This document shows, piece after piece, positions 60,046 to 64,000 of a stretch of 64,000 nucleotides of DNA. The notes under the pieces were generated by a model that made no database searches, had not been told where the DNA came from, and saw only the letters and a program-made list of their open reading frames with translations. The position numbers were made by a program, and so were the translations under genes. This DNA comes from Arachis hypogaea (lineage: Eukaryota > Streptophyta > Magnoliopsida > Fabales > Fabaceae), in NCBI RefSeq assembly GCF_003086295.3, contig NC_092045.1, positions 22,666,890 to 22,730,889 of the forward strand, written 5' to 3'. Each line of letters opens with the position of its first letter. The first letter of the stretch is position 1.

Positions 60046-61962
60046 TCAAGGTGGCTTGTGCTTGTATTCATCTTGGAACTCCCACCAATGCTTGGTTCTC
60101 CATTGTGCCCCAAGATTCTTTATGGATTGAGCCAAGTGTTGATGGAGTTCTTCACAAGCTTGGGGCTCCCAAAGTTGATCCTCTTCTTGTGATCCGGGAT
60201 CCCACACTTTATTTTCACACCCGTCTTGAAGTTGATCATTATTATTAGTCCATCCGGGTGGTGAACAAGAAGAATTCTCTATGAAGTGCCCAACAATCCT
60301 CCTAGACCCATCTATTTGAGCACTACTCCAACCTTTATATCTCGTGTTTGATGTATCAACCATAATGAGCCTTGATTTGCAACGCCAACCACGAAACATC
60401 TTTCGCTTACGCTTCATCCCACAAAGCATCCTAAGTTGACCATCCGTATCAAGCAAACCATATTCAAGTGGGATAATAAAGCTAATAGAAATGAACTTCA
60501 CCCACTCAAATGAAGGTGTAGATGGCAACCTAGGCAAAGATGATTCCACGGTTCTTGACAAAGCATATTCCACCCCCATCCTCCTTTTTCTAAGGATCTC
60601 CACCTCTTCACAAGATTTCTCTAATTCAATCCTTTGTTCATCAATACTATCTAAGCCTTTTCCCTTAATCAAACTATAATTGGGAGGGTGAAAGAAGTTT
60701 ACCTCCATAACATTTTCAAATGCACCGGGAGAAGGTTCTTCAAGTTCAAAGGATTCTCCACCACTAGGACTTAGTGCTTGCTCTTCATTGCCATGGGAAC
60801 TCAATTCTTGCTCTATCCTATCCAAGTCTTCATATGGAATATGCCTTGGAAGGTGTGCACTTTCCTCCCTAGCATCAATTTCAATCATCTTGGAGGGGTT
60901 TTCTTCAACTCTATGTTCCCATGGAGGCTCCGCATCTCCTAAGTCTTCTACCACTTCTTCCTTGTCTTCAACAATTAAAGCTTCCTCCAATTGTTCCAAT
61001 ACAAAGCAACTTCCTTCATTTCCCACCGAAATTTCCAATCTCTCCTTCATGCTATGTTCTTCATTTAATTCTCCACATGTAGCCATGGGAGTTTCTTGAG
61101 TGTTCAAGCATTGGGATGCTAATTGATTTGTTACCACATCCAAGGCGGCCATGAAATTTTGCACATCCCTTTTCATCTCTTTTTGCCCTTGAACAAGAAC
61201 ACCAAGGGTTTCATCCATTGGAGATTGGGGTGGGTGGAAGGGTTCATCAAATTGGGGGGAGGGTTCATAGTAGGAAGGTGGTTCTTCTTGGTAGAATTGT
61301 GGCGGTTCTATGTTTTCCACTCTTTCCACTTGTTGCACAACACACTCCATGGTTGCTTGAAATTGATCCAATGCTTCCTTGAGACGATCCCTTGACTCTT
61401 CTTCCTCTTGGATTATATGATTAGGATCATATGGCTCTTGAATCAATGGATATGAGTATTCTTCCATAGGATGTTGTGGTGGAAAGTAGTATTCATCTTG
61501 TGGTTGAAAATTTTTATATATTGGAGGTGGTTCATCTTGGTAATAATATGGAAGGGGTGGCTCTTAAAAGTGGTGATGTTGGGATGGTGGTGGCTCTATG
61601 TGTGGTTCATATGGCTCATATGGTTGTTGGAATGGTGGATATGGATTAGGATCATATGAAGGTGGTTGGTGAAAAGAGGCTTGTGAGTGTGGTTGAGAGT
61701 TATGTTGAGGATATGGATCATAGGCATATGGTGGTGGTTCTTGAAAGTCACAAGGAGATTCACCATAGCCATTGGATTGATATGCATCATAGAATGGCTC
61801 TTCTTCATAGTGCATTGGTGGAGGTTGTTGCCAAGAGGATTGATCATATGCATATAGCTCCTCCCACCTTTGATTATCCCATTCTTGATACACATTCTCA
61901 TCAAGGTTCCCATCACCTACAACATAGTTGTAACTACACTCATAGCCAAAGTGAGAATTCAT
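60046..61962 (-). pseudogene. Family B long ORF in the gag position, unknown function
   Basis: A 638-codon reading frame from ATG 61962 (MNSHFGYECSYNYVVGDGN) to TGA 60046, broken by one TAA at 61564-61566. The first third is Pro/Tyr/Gln-rich (PPPYAYDPYPQHNSQPH, PPSYDPNPYPPFQQPYEPY). A helical Glu/Gln-rich part follows (ESRDRLKEALDQFQATMECVVQQVERVE, QKEMKRDVQNFMAALDVV), then a basic segment (MKRKRKMFRGWRCKSRL) and a Trp-rich C-terminus (HWWEFQDEYKHKPP). It occupies the gag position just after the primer-binding site, but I recognise no gag fold or zinc knuckle. An ORF start at 62049 adds a hydrophobic leader and is less likely than 61962. Confidence 0.65.
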
Positions 61963-62112
61963 GGTAGCAAGAGAAAATAAGAAACAAAAAACTAATAAGA
62001 AATAATGAAACCAAATACTAAGACTAGCAAAAACTAACAAGCAATCCAAAAATCAAGCTATTCACAATATTCACATATATACAATAACCAATAACACAAC
62101 ATCATTGCAATT

Positions 62113-62129
62113 CCCCGGCAACGGCGCCA
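62113..62129 (-). promoter_or_regulatory. Primer-binding site of family B element
   Basis: Minus-strand TGGCGCCGTTGCCGGGG, 3 bp from the LTR that starts at 62133. It sets the element's orientation as minus. Confidence 0.85.
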
Positions 62130-62132
62130 TTT

Positions 62133-63681
62133 TGATGATTGGATTTTTGACGGTTTAGAATTTCTCAAATAAAATCTCGTTGCAAGTATAGTTTCTAAAC
62201 CAATCACTAATCCTTTCATACAAAAAGTTGTTTGTCACTAAAACAAACCCCTAAAATTTATAAACCGAAGTATTCAAACCTCGGGTCGTTCTCTCTAGGA
62301 ATTGTAATGAAGTGTTTTGTTATTGGTTGAGTTATCTTTGGGGTTTTGATAAGAGGCATGAAAGATAAATGGCAAGAAAGTAAACTAACGACTATAAAAG
62401 GCTCTTGGCAAGGTATGAAAATTAGAAGTTCTATCCTAGTTATCCTTCTCAATTGTGATGAGAATTGTCCATTGCTACCACTTAGTCAACCCTTACTAAA
62501 TAGAGGAAAGTCAAGTGGATGAATTGACTTGAGCCACAAGTCCTAGCCAACTCCCAAGGAAAGACTAGCTTTAGTGCACTCCAAACCAATTAGCAATCTC
62601 TCTAATTACCAATCAACAGAGGAATTAGATAACTCAAGTGTCACTAATTACTCTACCTAGGCCAAGAGGAACAAAATCTATACTATATCTAGAGGAGGCA
62701 TTTCAACAAACACATAAAAGGCAATAAAAGTAAACAACATAAATTACAAGAATTAAAGAGAGATCTAACTACAAAGGCAAGAGATCAACAATAGAAAAGC
62801 AAAGAAGAACAATTATTATGAATTACCTCTTATTGAATTGAAAGAAAATGGAAGGAACAATACTAGATCTACAACAAAGTATAAGAACAACATAAAGGAA
62901 ATTACAATAAAAGAATGGAAGAAGAATGAATCTAACAATAAGGAATTGAGATGTAGAAGTAGAAGAAAGCAAAGATTAAAACCTAGATCTAAGAACTAAT
63001 CCTAATCCTAATCCTAATTCTAGAGAGAAGTGAGAGCTTCTCTCTCTAGAAACTAATTCTAACTACTAAACTATGCTAATGGTAACTAGATATCTCATCC
63101 CTCTTCAATCCTTGACTTAAATAGCATCAAAAATGAGTTGGATTGGGCCCACAAGGCTCCTAAAACCGCTGGGGACGATTTCATTAAAGTGGGCCACGAA
63201 CAGAATCGGCGCGCGCGCGCAAAGTGCGCGTGCGCGCCCCTGAACGGGAAGCAACATATGACAAAATTTATATCGTTTCGAAGCCCCGGATGTTAGCTTT
63301 CCAACCCAACTAGAATCGCATCATTTGTATCTCTGTAGCTCAAGTTATGGTCGTTTAAGTGCGAAGAGGTCGGCTTGACAGCTTTCCGGTTCTTTCATTT
63401 CTTCATGAGTTCTCCAACTTTTCATGCTTCCTTTCTTCATTCCCTTGATCCAATCTTTGCCTCCTAAATCTGAAATCACTTAACAAACATATCAAGGCAT
63501 CTAATGGAATCAAGGAGAATTAGATTTAGCTATTTTAAGTCCTAAAAAGCATGTTTTCACTCTTAAGCACAATTAAGGGAGAAGTTATAAAACCATGCTA
63601 TTTCATTGAATAAATGTGGGTAAAAGGTTATAAAATCCCCTAAATTAAGCACAAGATAAACCCTCAAAATGGGGTTTGTCA
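62133..63681 (-). repeat. Family B LTR, right copy
   Basis: 1549 bp, near-identical to 55233-56779. A primer-binding site lies on its left and a polypurine tract with internal sequence on its right, so it acts as 5' LTR to the left region and 3' LTR to the right. Confidence 0.88.
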
Positions 63682-64000
63682 ACCTCCCCACACTTAAACC
63701 AAGCATGTCCTCATGCTTAAACCAAGAATGAAGTAAGGGATGGCATTTATTCAATGGAAACTAACTAAATGCAATCTACCTATATGCAACTATCTAAATG
63801 AATGCAATTGCTTGGTCAAAATAAATCAATCTCCAAGAAGCATATGTGCACAAGGGCTAAGGACTAGCAAGTCTAATCCACAATTGAATAGAGTTATTAA
63901 ATATTTTTACAAACTTGCATGAAAGGAGATGATCATTGGTGGAAACATGTAATTGAGCATCAAACCCTCACCGGATGTATTTGCACTCTATTCACTCAAG
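63682..64000 (-). mobile_element. Polypurine-side internal region, family B, runs off the window
   Basis: Starts with ACCTCCCCACACTT and matches 56780-57098 with only a few differences to the end of the window. Confidence 0.85.

Larger units (their letters stand above)
57700..62132 (-). mobile_element. Family B internal region (non-autonomous)
   Basis: Minus-strand internal region ending in a primer-binding site next to the LTR at 62133. It carries one long ORF (61962-60046) and otherwise non-coding sequence. An extra copy of the polypurine 14-mer (plus strand ACCTCCCCACACTT) lies at 58625-58638, and a CpG-rich module at 59525-59790. No protease, reverse transcriptase or integrase is seen, so the family is non-autonomous here. 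Confidence 0.7.

Overview
The window is plant nuclear DNA, most likely from a legume of the peanut genus (Arachis). It is AT-rich, has GT-AG introns, and is packed with plant retroelements. The long terminal repeats (LTRs) starting at 31705, 40164 and 49040 begin TGATRAGCGGATAATTTRTA, which I recall from peanut FIDEL-type elements; that species call rests on memory, not on a search. There are no prokaryotic operons, and I found no tRNA, rRNA or CRISPR array. Nearly all of the sequence is transposable elements, many nested in one another. I could define several to the base from their target-site duplications (TSDs).

Layout. 1-7.2 kb: AT-rich spacer with two solo LTRs (774-4171, TSD CTTTA; 5224-6628, TSD CTACT). 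7.2-14.3 kb: a Mutator-like element (MULE; 298-bp inverted ends, 9-bp TSD) with a decayed MURA-type transposase and a convergent GRF zinc-finger gene, split by a third solo LTR (9684-13227, TSD TATCT). 16.3-22.7 kb: an L1-type LINE with RRM-bearing ORF1 and endonuclease/RT ORF2, both dead. 23.3-26.5 kb: a full-length RTE-type LINE with a 16-bp TSD, broken only by four stop codons. 26.5-42.1 kb: one host gene on the minus strand, a zf-C3HC3H (INO80-D/KANSL2-like) protein of 243 codons. Its first exon is cut by a 10.1-kb Athila-type non-autonomous LTR retrotransposon (31705-41783); removing the insert restores the frame exactly. 42.1-49.0 kb: a second MULE-like unit with an intact five-exon FAR1/FRS transposase gene (752 aa) and a convergent Ulp1 (C48) protease gene. 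Its exon is cut at 49040 by another Athila-type element, which runs on to about 57.7 kb and is itself invaded by a third LTR family (55233 to the end of the window).

The features I find most unusual are repeat architectures inside these elements. In the FAR1/Ulp1 unit, a GGGTGTAT core recurs in clusters at a strict 22-24 bp spacing in nearly every intron of both convergent genes, always in the sense direction, so its orientation flips between the genes. In the Athila-type elements, palindromic GGCGTTtaAACGCC cores form arrays with a 31-bp period at both ends of the internal region. The same elements, and the LTR family at 55-64 kb, also carry extra internal copies of the short sequence that abuts the 3' LTR.

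The one host gene is probably a null allele unless the insertion is polymorphic or misassembled. The FAR1 gene, the 374-codon ORF of the first Athila-type element (38159-39283) and the Ulp1 catalytic domain are the best-preserved coding sequences. The 55-64 kb region has an LTR/internal order that no single insertion explains, so it is either a tandem recombinant or an assembly error.
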